Shown here one piece after another: positions 22,845-31,017 of a stretch of 64,000 nt of DNA. The position numbers and the translations under genes were made by a program. The notes beneath the pieces were generated by a model. It saw nothing but the letters and a program-made list of their open reading frames with translations, did not search any database and had not been told where the DNA came from. How positions within the stretch are numbered: position 1 is the stretch's first letter; the number at the start of each line of letters is the position of its first letter. This DNA comes from Treponema sp. (lineage in GTDB: Bacteria > Spirochaetota > Spirochaetia > Treponematales > Breznakiellaceae), in NCBI GenBank assembly GCA_009786715.1, contig WQRN01000001.1, forward strand, positions 24,534 through 88,533. The letters run 5' to 3'.

Positions 22845-25823
22845 ATGAGCGATATAATCAATTCAAAGAATGAACTCTGTAAGGGCTGCAACCGGTGTGT
22901 CCGGGAATGTCCCATGGAAACGACTAATATTACCTATCAGGATGAGAATGGCAATATCAAGGTAAAAATAGATTATGATAAATGCATTGTCTGCGGCAGA
23001 TGTATCTCTGCCTGTAAACATGATGTAAGGTATTTTGTTGACGATATCGAAAGATTTTTTAATGATTTAAGAAACGGCGTTCCCATTTCTCTTATCACGG
23101 CTCCTTCGATAAGAACAAATATTCCGCATTATAAAAGACTTTTTAAATACTTAAAAAATCTCGGCGTAAGATTAATATACGACGTGTCTTTAGGCGCAGA
23201 TATCTGCGTTTGGGCTCATACTAAATATTTTGAAGTAAACGGAAGAACTCAGATAATAACCCAGCCGTGCCCCGCGATTGTCTCTTACTGCGAATTGTAC
23301 CGTCATGATTTAATTCCGCGCCTTTCTCCCATACACAGCCCTGCGGCGTGTATTTCCATTTACATGAAGAAGTACAAAGGTATTACCGATTCTATTGCGA
23401 TGCTTTCTCCTTGTATGGCAAAAACAAGAGAGATAAGGGATACAGGGCTTGCCCAGTACAATATCACATTTGAATACCTGCACAGGTATCTTGAAGGAAA
23501 CCATATTACGCTCCCTGAGGAAGAAATACAATTTGATAACTATGAAAGCGGACTTGGTTCCATGTTTCCAATGCCGGGCGGATTAAAAGAAAATATCGAA
23601 TTTTTTTTAGGAAGAGATCTTCATATAACAAAAGCGGAAGGTTTTTCCGTATACGAAAAATTGGACATATACTCGAAAACTCAGGATAAATTTCTTCCGG
23701 ATATTTATGATGTTCTTAACTGCGAAGAAGGATGCAATATAGGTTCCGCCTATTCATCGGACAGAAATATTTTCGAAATAGATAAAATAATGAGCGATAA
23801 AAGAGGAAGAGTAACGCAGGAAAGCAAAAAAGAACACTACGATAATATGTATAAATTATACCAGACTACGCTTAATCTGAATGATTTTTTGAGAGAATAC
23901 AAGCCGAAAACAATCACTTTGCCGAATATTGGCGATGAAGACATAGACCGGGCCTTTGCTCTTCTCGGAAAAAATACTTATGAAAAGCAGAATGTAGACT
24001 GCGGTTCGTGCGGAAGCCAGACATGCCGCAATATGGCAAGAAAAATTGCGCTTAATGTAAATATTCCCGATAACTGTATTTTTAAATCGATAGAAAACGC
24101 GAAAAAGGAACATGATGATAATATCCGCACTCACGAACGTGAAAGGGGTTTAAGTTACGCGCAGGAAAAAAATGAGCTTCAGCTTACAATGTTAAACGCG
24201 GTAGTTAAGGCGACAAAAATCGGTTTATGGGATGTGACAATTATAAATAATGATCCCATGAATCCTGGAAATGTATTTACATGGTCTGATGAGTTCAGAG
24301 TCATGCTTGGGTATACAAATATATACGATTTTCCTAACACTTTTGGAAGCTGGGACGACAAATTGCATCCCGATGATAAGGCGGACGCTCATCAAGCCAT
24401 TTACTCCCATTTAAGAGACCTGGATGGAAAAACTCCCTATGATGTGGAATACCGTCTCCTTAACAGGAACGGCGAATATCTGTATTTCCGCGCATGCGGA
24501 GAATCTATCCGCGACAAGGATGGAAACGCAATCCGCATTGCCGGCGCTATAATGGATATAACTGAATCCAAAAAAGTTTTATTAAATACCGAAAAGCAGA
24601 GAAAGGAAGCCGAAGAGGCAAGCAAAGCAAAAACAAACTTCCTGAGCAATATGAGCCATGAAATTCGAACGCCGCTGAACGCCATTATAGGAATGACAAC
24701 AATCGGAAAACAGGCAGCGAATATGGAAAAAAAGGACAATGCCTTTTTTAAGATTGAAGGAGCGTCAAAACACCTTTTAGGCGTAATAAATGACATTCTG
24801 GATATGTCAAAAATTGAAGCAAACAAACTTGAGCTGTCTCCTGTAAGTTTTGTGTATGAAGAAATGCTGCAGAAAATTGCGGACATTGTAACTCCGCGAA
24901 TAGATGAAAAACAGTTAATTTTTATTATAAACATTGATGAAAATGTTCCGCGGGTGTTAATCGGAGACGATCAAAGGCTTTCGCAGGTTATTACCAATCT
25001 TTTATCAAACGCCGTAAAATTTACACCTAACGAAGGTACCATTCAGCTTGACACCCGTATTTTATCAGAGTCTAACGGCGTGTGCCGCGCGGAAATCAGC
25101 GTGAAAGACACCGGAATCGGCATAACGGAAGAGCAGAAATCCCGTTTGTTTGAATCTTTCGAACAGGCTGACGCCGGAACATCGCGTAATTTCGGCGGCA
25201 CAGGGCTTGGTCTTACAATTTCCAAACGTATAGCGGAATTGATGGACGGAAGCATTCATGTAGAATCAGTACCCGGAAAGGGAGCAAAGTTTGTATTAAA
25301 CGTATTATTAAAAAGAGGCGAAGATACAGGCGGCAATAAAGAGGATGATATAAAAACATATGGTGATTATCCTGAAACTTTCAGCGGAAAAACGGTTCTC
25401 CTTGCGGAAGATGTGGAGATAAACCGCGAGATAGTCTTGTCTCTGCTTGAACCCGCGCATCTTAACATTGAATGCGCCGAAAACGGAGCGATAGCTGTAA
25501 AAATGTTCTGCGAATCGCCTGATAAATACGATTTGATTTTTATGGACATCCAGATGCCCGAAATGGACGGATATCAAGCGACAGAAAAAATAAGAGAATT
25601 TGAAAATAAATTGATTGGAACCAACTCCGAGAGTTTCGCGGAAGGTGAAACCGAAAACCAGCCAAATGCCGGCAGTTTGCATAAGCAAATACCGATTGTA
25701 GCGATGACCGCAAACGTCTTCCGGGAAGATGTTGAAAAATGCTTTGCCGCCGGCATGAACGGCCATATCAGAAAGCCAATAGATATTAACGAACTTATAG
25801 AGTTAATGAAGCAGTATTTGTAG
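22845..25823 (+). CDS. [FeFe] hydrogenase-PAS-histidine kinase-receiver fusion (H2 sensor)
   Basis: A 992-residue soluble protein. Domains: two 4Fe-4S motifs (C12/15/18/22 and C47/50/53/57); an [FeFe] hydrogenase H-cluster domain (about 75-315) with C142 (TQPCPAIV), C190 (SPCMAK) and C293/C297 (NCEEGCNIGSA); a further Fe-S domain (C386, C389, C394, C411); PAS (about 450-575); HisKA with H605; HATPase (NLLSNAVKF, DTGIGI, GTGLGL); and a receiver with D901. The H-cluster motifs differ from those of catalytic hydrogenases (TSCCPxW, GGGQP) and fit the sensory group, in which H2 binding is thought to drive signalling. No membrane segments. Its kinase and receiver halves are close to those of the gene at 26803. 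Target regulator not in the window. Confidence 0.9.
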   Translation: MSDIINSKNELCKGCNRCVRECPMETTNITYQDENGNIKVKIDYDKCIVCGRCISACKHDVRYFVDDIERFFNDLRNGVPISLITAPSIRTNIPHYKRLFKYLKNLGVRLIYDVSLGADICVWAHTKYFEVNGRTQIITQPCPAIVSYCELYRHDLIPRLSPIHSPAACISIYMKKYKGITDSIAMLSPCMAKTREIRDTGLAQYNITFEYLHRYLEGNHITLPEEEIQFDNYESGLGSMFPMPGGLKENIEFFLGRDLHITKAEGFSVYEKLDIYSKTQDKFLPDIYDVLNCEEGCNIGSAYSSDRNIFEIDKIMSDKRGRVTQESKKEHYDNMYKLYQTTLNLNDFLREYKPKTITLPNIGDEDIDRAFALLGKNTYEKQNVDCGSCGSQTCRNMARKIALNVNIPDNCIFKSIENAKKEHDDNIRTHERERGLSYAQEKNELQLTMLNAVVKATKIGLWDVTIINNDPMNPGNVFTWSDEFRVMLGYTNIYDFPNTFGSWDDKLHPDDKADAHQAIYSHLRDLDGKTPYDVEYRLLNRNGEYLYFRACGESIRDKDGNAIRIAGAIMDITESKKVLLNTEKQRKEAEEASKAKTNFLSNMSHEIRTPLNAIIGMTTIGKQAANMEKKDNAFFKIEGASKHLLGVINDILDMSKIEANKLELSPVSFVYEEMLQKIADIVTPRIDEKQLIFIINIDENVPRVLIGDDQRLSQVITNLLSNAVKFTPNEGTIQLDTRILSESNGVCRAEISVKDTGIGITEEQKSRLFESFEQADAGTSRNFGGTGLGLTISKRIAELMDGSIHVESVPGKGAKFVLNVLLKRGEDTGGNKEDDIKTYGDYPETFSGKTVLLAEDVEINREIVLSLLEPAHLNIECAENGAIAVKMFCESPDKYDLIFMDIQMPEMDGYQATEKIREFENKLIGTNSESFAEGETENQPNAGSLHKQIPIVAMTANVFREDVEKCFAAGMNGHIRKPIDINELIELMKQYL

Positions 25824-25862
25824 CCGTTTGCCTGTCAATTTTATTCCATGAAAAGCGATATC

Positions 25863-25891
25863 TTGAAAAATTCTGTTAAATACGGTATTAT
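25863..25891 (+). promoter_or_regulatory. Promoter of the lipoprotein gene
   Basis: TTGAAA, 17 bases, TATTAT. It starts transcription at about 25898, which rules out the upstream in-frame ATG at 25848 and favours the ATG at 25914. Confidence 0.75.
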
Positions 25892-25913
25892 AAAAACCAT
25901 GGAGAATAAAAAT

Positions 25914-26576
25914 ATGAATAATAAATTGATAAAGATTCTTATTGCGGTTTGCATTCTTTTATTAACGTATTCCTGCGCGGCAGGCCCTAAAATAAAAATT
26001 GTTGAACTTGAAAACAAGGGAACAATAATGAATTTGGCGACTCCAAATTGGGTTAAACTGTATGTAGCAAACGGCGTAGCTCCTCTGCATAAACTTCCTG
26101 AATTCAAAAATAAATACTGCGTTGTCGGCGAAGAAACCGGCGTAAACAGGCAGTTTATTACCGCATGGGCGGATAATGCAAGCGCCCAGCAGAGAATAGG
26201 GCAGATGGTGAGAACAAATATCGCAAGCCGTTATGAAGCATCCGTTACAGGCAATTCAGAATTGGGAGCGAATAATGCTTCACAGTATAAACAGGAAATA
26301 GACAATTTATTAACCGCCGTGGTAAATGTAAGTTATTCAGGCGCTCAGAGAGAAGCCGACTGGTGGAGCCTGCGGCGAAGATATGATCCGGATGAAAAGG
26401 ATGTTTTTACGGATGAATATACAGCATGGGTTTTATATACAATTCCAAGGGAAGAAATGAACCGTCAGATTGCGTTTGCTCTTGAAACAAGCGTGTCCAA
26501 GGATTCTGCGCTTTACGATATAACAATAGCTCTTGCAAGGGACATTTTGCAGCAGGGTTATGATAAAGGCGAATAG
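25914..26576 (+). CDS. Lipoprotein, possibly LPP20-like
   Basis: A lipoprotein of 220 residues from the ATG at 25914, which has GGAG upstream. The signal peptide ends in a lipobox (LLTYSCAAG). The mature part contains an ITAWADNASAQQRIGQMVRT segment reminiscent of LPP20-type lipoproteins, then a Trp-rich stretch (READWWSLRRRYDP). It lies between the two hybrid kinases on the same strand but has its own promoter. Function unknown; involvement in envelope signalling is only suggested by position. Confidence 0.75.
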   Translation: MNNKLIKILIAVCILLLTYSCAAGPKIKIVELENKGTIMNLATPNWVKLYVANGVAPLHKLPEFKNKYCVVGEETGVNRQFITAWADNASAQQRIGQMVRTNIASRYEASVTGNSELGANNASQYKQEIDNLLTAVVNVSYSGAQREADWWSLRRRYDPDEKDVFTDEYTAWVLYTIPREEMNRQIAFALETSVSKDSALYDITIALARDILQQGYDKGE

Positions 26577-26802
26577 CAGAACCCGTCCGCTCACCCAAGT
26601 CCTTCGAACAGGCTTGTGAACGCTAAAGTTGCCGCTGTTCGCTATTCAAATTTAGCTGATAACAGCAAATTAAGGCAGAAAAGATTTGACGCGGCAAAAT
26701 AATTATCGGTAATAAACAAAAATAAACGTAAGATAATCAAAATTTCCCCGTAAAAACATTCGCCGCTATTGCCGTATTTTCCTATATTAAAGACGGAGAA
26801 TA

Positions 26803-28944
26803 ATGAAAATGGCGAAAATTTATACATTTTTTAATAAAATCTGGAGATCCATTTACGCGCAATTGGCTTTTACATCTGTAATTTTCATTCCAATAATTCT
26901 TTTAAGTTATTTGTTTACAAGGAATCTGGTTTATGAATATATTGTGAACCGCACCGATAACATTGTAAATTTTGAAAGAATGAAAATTGAGGCTGACCTT
27001 ACTGAGCCCAGCACAGCCCTTGGTATTTTTTCGGAAAGTGTGCGTAACATGATGATCAACGGAGATGAATACGCCAGATTAGCGCGTTTTTTTGATGTAC
27101 AATCCGAATATCTGAAAAATAAATCGGAAAACGGATTTTTCGGTTATAATGGTTTTTACGGATACTTTGAATCGATAAAAAACAATCCTCCGTTTATTTG
27201 CGGCACGCAATGGCATGTGCCGGCCGGTTATAATATAAGTGAACGCCCGTGGTATAAAGCCGCTTTGGAATCGAACGGCGATATACGCGAATCGTACCCT
27301 TACACGGACGGAGCGACAGGGCAAATCATTATAACCTTTGTGCGGACAGTTTACGATGACTATGGAAATATGCTTGGTATCGTATGTCTGGATGTCTATA
27401 TCGATGACATAATTAATTATATTATCGAAACGGCTCTTGCGCAAAACGGCTACGGCGTTCTTTTCAGTCAGGAACTTACAATTCTTGCGCATCCTTATGA
27501 GCCGTATATTGGGAAAAAAATAGGCGATCCTGAATTAACATTTAATCAATTTGAAAATGAACTTATGAACGGAAAGGAAATTTTCGAGAAAGAATTTGTC
27601 ACTTTCGATAATAAAAACTCAATCGCGTTTATAAAAAAGCTGTCTAACGGCTGGTATCTGGGTCTTATAACGCCGAAAGAGCCTTTCTACAGGGAAATTC
27701 GCAATATGACTTTATATATGACATTAATAAGCGGAGTTTTAGTCGCGGCGCTTCTTCTCATCCTGATCAAGTTAAACGCCGCAAAAAAGAAATCCGAGAT
27801 GGAAAGCAGATATAAAAGCATTTTTCTCGCGAATATGAGCCATGAAATGCGCACTCCCATGAACGCGATTATCGGAATGTCAATGATCGCCAAAACGACA
27901 GACGATGTTGCGCTGAAAGACTATTCACTTAAAAAGATAGATGACGCGTCTGTGCATCTTTTAGGCGTAATAAATGATATTCTTGATATGTCTAAAATTG
28001 AAGCGAACAAGTTTGAATTATCCAACGATGAATTCAATTTCAGAAAGATGATTCATAACGCCGTAAATATTGTTAATTTCCGCATAGATGAAAAACAGCA
28101 TAATTTTATATTAAGTATTAACGATGATATCCCTGAAACGCTGATAGGCGACGATCAAAGGCTTACCCAGGTTATTACAAATCTTCTTGGCAACGCGGTT
28201 AAATTTACAGACGATAAAGGGCTGATAAGTCTTTCTTCAACGCTATTATATGAAAATAACAGCGGGTGCGCTATTAAAATATCCGTTAAAGATACGGGAA
28301 TTGGAATAAGCCGTGAAAATCAGACAAAACTTTTTAAAAGTTTTCAGCAGGCGGATTCTAATACAAACCGGAAATACGGCGGAACAGGACTTGGTCTTGC
28401 AATATGCAGGAACATTATAGAAATGATGGGAGGGGAGATCTCCGTTGAATCGGAGCCGGGAATAGGATCAATTTTTAATATTATTATTACATTGAAAAGA
28501 GGGCATAAAAACGCTGAGAATAATTCAAACAATGAAATCGATTTAAATGAATATTCAGGCATTTTTAAAGGACGATGTATTTTGTTAGCCGAAGATGTGG
28601 AAATAAACCGGGAAATAATTACAACTTTGCTTAAACCTACAATGGCTGTTATTGACTGTGTTGAAAACGGTTTGCAGGCAGTTGAACAATTCAGCCTGAA
28701 TCCTGAAAAATACGATTTAATTCTTATGGATTTGCAAATGCCTGAGATGGACGGCTATGACGCGGCTTTAAAGATCAGGAATTCCTGGCATCCGAACGGT
28801 AAAATGATACCCATTATCGCTTTATCCGCGAATGTGTTCCGCGAAGACATCGAAAAATGCTATAAAACCGGAATGAACGGTCATATCGGAAAACCTGTAA
28901 ACATTGAAGATATAATAAACAAATTAAAAATATACCTGAATTGA
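26803..28944 (+). CDS. dCache-sensor hybrid histidine kinase
   Basis: A 713-residue membrane kinase: TM1 about 20-40, periplasmic double-Cache domain about 45-300, TM2 about 303-323, HisKA with H347 (NMSHEMRTPMN), HATPase (NLLGNAVKF, DTGIGI, GTGLGL) and receiver with D643 (LMDLQMPEMDG). The Cache domain shows Y143, R148, W150, Y151 and D197 in the spacing of the amino-acid-binding dCache motif (Yx4RxWY...D), so an amino acid ligand is plausible. The ATG is preceded by GGAGAATA. HisKA-HATPase-receiver closely resembles the hydrogenase-kinase upstream, indicating duplication and sensor exchange. Confidence 0.92.
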   Translation: MKMAKIYTFFNKIWRSIYAQLAFTSVIFIPIILLSYLFTRNLVYEYIVNRTDNIVNFERMKIEADLTEPSTALGIFSESVRNMMINGDEYARLARFFDVQSEYLKNKSENGFFGYNGFYGYFESIKNNPPFICGTQWHVPAGYNISERPWYKAALESNGDIRESYPYTDGATGQIIITFVRTVYDDYGNMLGIVCLDVYIDDIINYIIETALAQNGYGVLFSQELTILAHPYEPYIGKKIGDPELTFNQFENELMNGKEIFEKEFVTFDNKNSIAFIKKLSNGWYLGLITPKEPFYREIRNMTLYMTLISGVLVAALLLILIKLNAAKKKSEMESRYKSIFLANMSHEMRTPMNAIIGMSMIAKTTDDVALKDYSLKKIDDASVHLLGVINDILDMSKIEANKFELSNDEFNFRKMIHNAVNIVNFRIDEKQHNFILSINDDIPETLIGDDQRLTQVITNLLGNAVKFTDDKGLISLSSTLLYENNSGCAIKISVKDTGIGISRENQTKLFKSFQQADSNTNRKYGGTGLGLAICRNIIEMMGGEISVESEPGIGSIFNIIITLKRGHKNAENNSNNEIDLNEYSGIFKGRCILLAEDVEINREIITTLLKPTMAVIDCVENGLQAVEQFSLNPEKYDLILMDLQMPEMDGYDAALKIRNSWHPNGKMIPIIALSANVFREDIEKCYKTGMNGHIGKPVNIEDIINKLKIYLN

Positions 28945-28948
28945 AAAA

Positions 28949-29605
28949 TCAGGCGGTATAAACAAAAAGGCTTTTTTCTACCTGGCACATCGGACAGCGG
29001 AAATCATCCGGGAGTTTATCAAACTCTTCCTTGGTTGCAGGATGTTCGTAACCGCAAATGCTGCATTTATAAAAACCTGCGGATGCCTTGGGTAATTGCG
29101 AATCATCAGCATATGTGGAAGCGGTTTTAGGCGCTTTGCCTTTAATAACTTTATGATAGTAGTCATATGTCATCGGTTTTTCATCAGACAGAATTTTCGC
29201 TTCCTGCACTTCGCCTATAAAAATCGTATGCGTGAAATTTTCAAACGATTCAATTACTTTACATTGAAGAAAAGCGGTTACGCCTTCATTAACATACGGA
29301 ATTCCTGAGGATGTTAAACCCGAGGAAATACCTGAAAATTTATCTTTATCCTTACTGCACGAAAAACCAAAAGTTCCTATTATGCTTTCTTTAATTTTTT
29401 CTGATAAAACTGACACTGAAAATGCGTTTGTTTTTTTAATACAGGCATTTGTATAATTCTCTTTATTAACGCAAACAGTCACCGTAACAGGTTTTGATGT
29501 AGACTGTGATACAGTCGTTACAACGCAGCCCGCGTTTCGATCTCCGTCTTTTACGCCGATTATATAAACGCCGTATGATAATTTAAATAATGCTGTAATA
29601 TCCAT
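28949..29605 (-). CDS. Flavin reductase-like domain fused to rubredoxin-like domain
   Basis: A 218-residue protein. Residues about 1-160 match the flavin reductase/flavoredoxin FMN-binding domain (ALFKLSYGVYIIGVKDGD, TNAFSVSVLSEK, FGFSCSKDKDKFSG). Residues about 175-215 carry a rubredoxin-like site (YKCSICGYE ... FRCPMCQ). The order is that of the high-molecular-weight rubredoxin (Hrb) that passes electrons to diiron flavoproteins in O2/NO detoxification in anaerobes. The rubredoxin loop is shorter than in classical rubredoxins. GGAGGGG precedes the ATG. It converges with the upstream kinase and is divergent from the permease gene. Confidence 0.88.
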   Translation of the reverse strand: MDITALFKLSYGVYIIGVKDGDRNAGCVVTTVSQSTSKPVTVTVCVNKENYTNACIKKTNAFSVSVLSEKIKESIIGTFGFSCSKDKDKFSGISSGLTSSGIPYVNEGVTAFLQCKVIESFENFTHTIFIGEVQEAKILSDEKPMTYDYYHKVIKGKAPKTASTYADDSQLPKASAGFYKCSICGYEHPATKEEFDKLPDDFRCPMCQVEKSLFVYTA

Positions 29606-29657
29606 TTAAGCATCCCCTCCGTTAACTTATCATATCTTTAAAATCAATGTATTGTCA

Positions 29658-30584
29658 ATGGATAGCCAATCTAATAATATGAAATTGGTGGATTTACAGA
29701 AGTATATTATCTATTTTTGGTATTATTTCTCGGTTCAGTTTCAGCAAATATTTATTTACTGGATTATCGGAATGGCGGCAGGTTCCCTTATTTCGGTATT
29801 CGCAAAAGAAAAGATTAATCGGATGTTTATGTCTCTTCACGGAAAAAAACTGGGTATTTTAGGAATGATCCCGGCATCTCTTCTTGGAATCGCCTCCCCG
29901 TTGTGCATGTACGGAACAATCCCTATTGCCGCGTCTTTCGCGGAAAAGGGAATGGAAGAGGACTGGATCGCCTCCTTTATGATGAGTTCAATTCTTTTGA
30001 ACCCTCAGCTCATTTTTTACACCGCGGCTCTGGGCACAAAAGCGCTTGTAATCCGCGTTACCCTTTGTTTCCTGTGCGGAGTCGCGGCAGGCTGCCTTAT
30101 AAGAGCGCTTTTTAAAGATAAAAAATTTTTTAATTTTTCAGGTTTTTTTGACAGCGAAAACAGAGACAGCGATCCAAACATCCTTTTGAGATACTTGAAA
30201 AATCTTGCGAGGAACATTAAGGCAACAGCTGGATTTTTCCTGATTGGCATAGCGCTTTCCGCGGTTTTTCATGTTTTCGTCCCGCAGGATGGTTTTGCCC
30301 GTCTCTTTGGAAGCGGCGGTTTCGGCGTTCTTATGGCGGCAACCGTCGGCGTTCCCCTTTATGTTTGCGGGGGCGGAACAATCCCGCTGCTTCAAACATG
30401 GCTTTCAAGCGGGATGAGCATGGGAAGCGCCTCGGCTTTCATGATCACAGGCCCTGCCGCGAAAATAACTAATCTGGGCGCCTTAAAAATTGTGCTTGGC
30501 GTAAAGCCGTTTTTGTTTTATTTGCTGTTTTCAATCCTTTTTGCCGTTTTAAGCGGATTGATAATAAATCTGTTTTTTAATTAA
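29658..30584 (+). CDS. Permease, ArsP/DUF318-like
   Basis: A membrane protein of about 308 residues with eight or so helices and the paired motifs of the PF03773 permease family (SPLCMYGTIPIAASF; VGVPLYVCGGGTIPLLQ; SILLNPQLI). Members include ArsP, which exports trivalent organoarsenicals, and other putative metal(loid) permeases; the substrate here is unknown. The start is uncertain: ATG at 29658 or 29679, neither with a clear ribosome site. It lies directly upstream of a metal-responsive repressor and P-type ATPase, consistent with metal handling. Confidence 0.8.
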   Translation: MDSQSNNMKLVDLQKYIIYFWYYFSVQFQQIFIYWIIGMAAGSLISVFAKEKINRMFMSLHGKKLGILGMIPASLLGIASPLCMYGTIPIAASFAEKGMEEDWIASFMMSSILLNPQLIFYTAALGTKALVIRVTLCFLCGVAAGCLIRALFKDKKFFNFSGFFDSENRDSDPNILLRYLKNLARNIKATAGFFLIGIALSAVFHVFVPQDGFARLFGSGGFGVLMAATVGVPLYVCGGGTIPLLQTWLSSGMSMGSASAFMITGPAAKITNLGALKIVLGVKPFLFYLLFSILFAVLSGLIINLFFN

Positions 30585-30590
30585 TAAATG

Positions 30591-30619
30591 TTGACAGATT
30601 CTAGCAAATGCCTTATTAT
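30591..30619 (+). promoter_or_regulatory. Promoter of the metal-resistance genes
   Basis: TTGACA, 17 bases, TATTAT: a near-consensus sigma-70 promoter just before the repressor gene. The operator at 30625-30640 covers the transcription start. Confidence 0.88.
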
Positions 30620-30624
30620 TATAA

Positions 30625-30640
30625 TTGAACAGTTATTCAA
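30625..30640. promoter_or_regulatory. ArsR/SmtB-type operator
   Basis: TTGAACAGTTATTCAA is a perfect 5-bp inverted repeat with a 6-base centre; it contains the TGAA-N6-TTCA core typical of SmtB/CadC operators and sits immediately after the -10 box. Binding would block the promoter until metal releases the repressor. Confidence 0.85.
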
Positions 30641-30655
30641 CTATAGGAGTAAATT

Positions 30656-31012
30656 ATGAAGAAAAGCGCGCCTGTTTGCGACTGCGATGTTATTCACGCC
30701 GATACGGTTAAAAAAGTGCGATCTGTAATGCCTGACGAAGAAGATTTTTACGAGCTGGCGGATTTATATAAAATGTTTTCCGACAGTACTCGGGTGCGTC
30801 TTTTATGGGCGCTTTCCTGCAGGGAAATGTGCGTATGCGATTTGGCTGTTTTGCTTGGAATGTCCAAATCCGCGATTTCACATCAGTTAAAGCTGCTTCG
30901 TCTTACAAACCTTGTAAAATTTGATAAACAGGGAAAGATTGTTTATTACTCGCTTGCGGATAATCATGTAAAGGACATTTTTAAGAAAGGGTTTGAACAC
31001 ATTAAGGAGTAG
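30656..31012 (+). CDS. CadC/SmtB-type metal-sensing repressor
   Basis: A 118-residue winged-helix repressor of the ArsR/SmtB family. It has a potential alpha3N thiolate site (C8 and C10 with C59-V-C61, as in CadC) and a complete alpha5 zinc site at the C-terminus (D102-x-H104-x10-H115-x2-E118, as in SmtB). The recognition helix is in MSKSAISHQLKLLR. It should bind the operator in its own promoter and release it on Zn, Cd or Pb. It precedes the P-type ATPase by 5 bases. The symbol is left open because cadC and smtB types are combined here. Confidence 0.93.
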   Translation: MKKSAPVCDCDVIHADTVKKVRSVMPDEEDFYELADLYKMFSDSTRVRLLWALSCREMCVCDLAVLLGMSKSAISHQLKLLRLTNLVKFDKQGKIVYYSLADNHVKDIFKKGFEHIKE

Positions 31013-31017
31013 GAATC

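Noticed and set aside
22845..25823. Catalytic, H2-producing [FeFe] hydrogenase
   Set aside because: The three H-cluster motifs deviate from catalytic enzymes and the chain continues into PAS, kinase and receiver domains.
26577..26802. Inverted repeat CGAACAG...CTGTTCG and GAATAGC...GCTATTC as a terminator or small RNA
   Set aside because: The arms are imperfect and far apart, and there is no T-tract; nothing firm supports an RNA gene.
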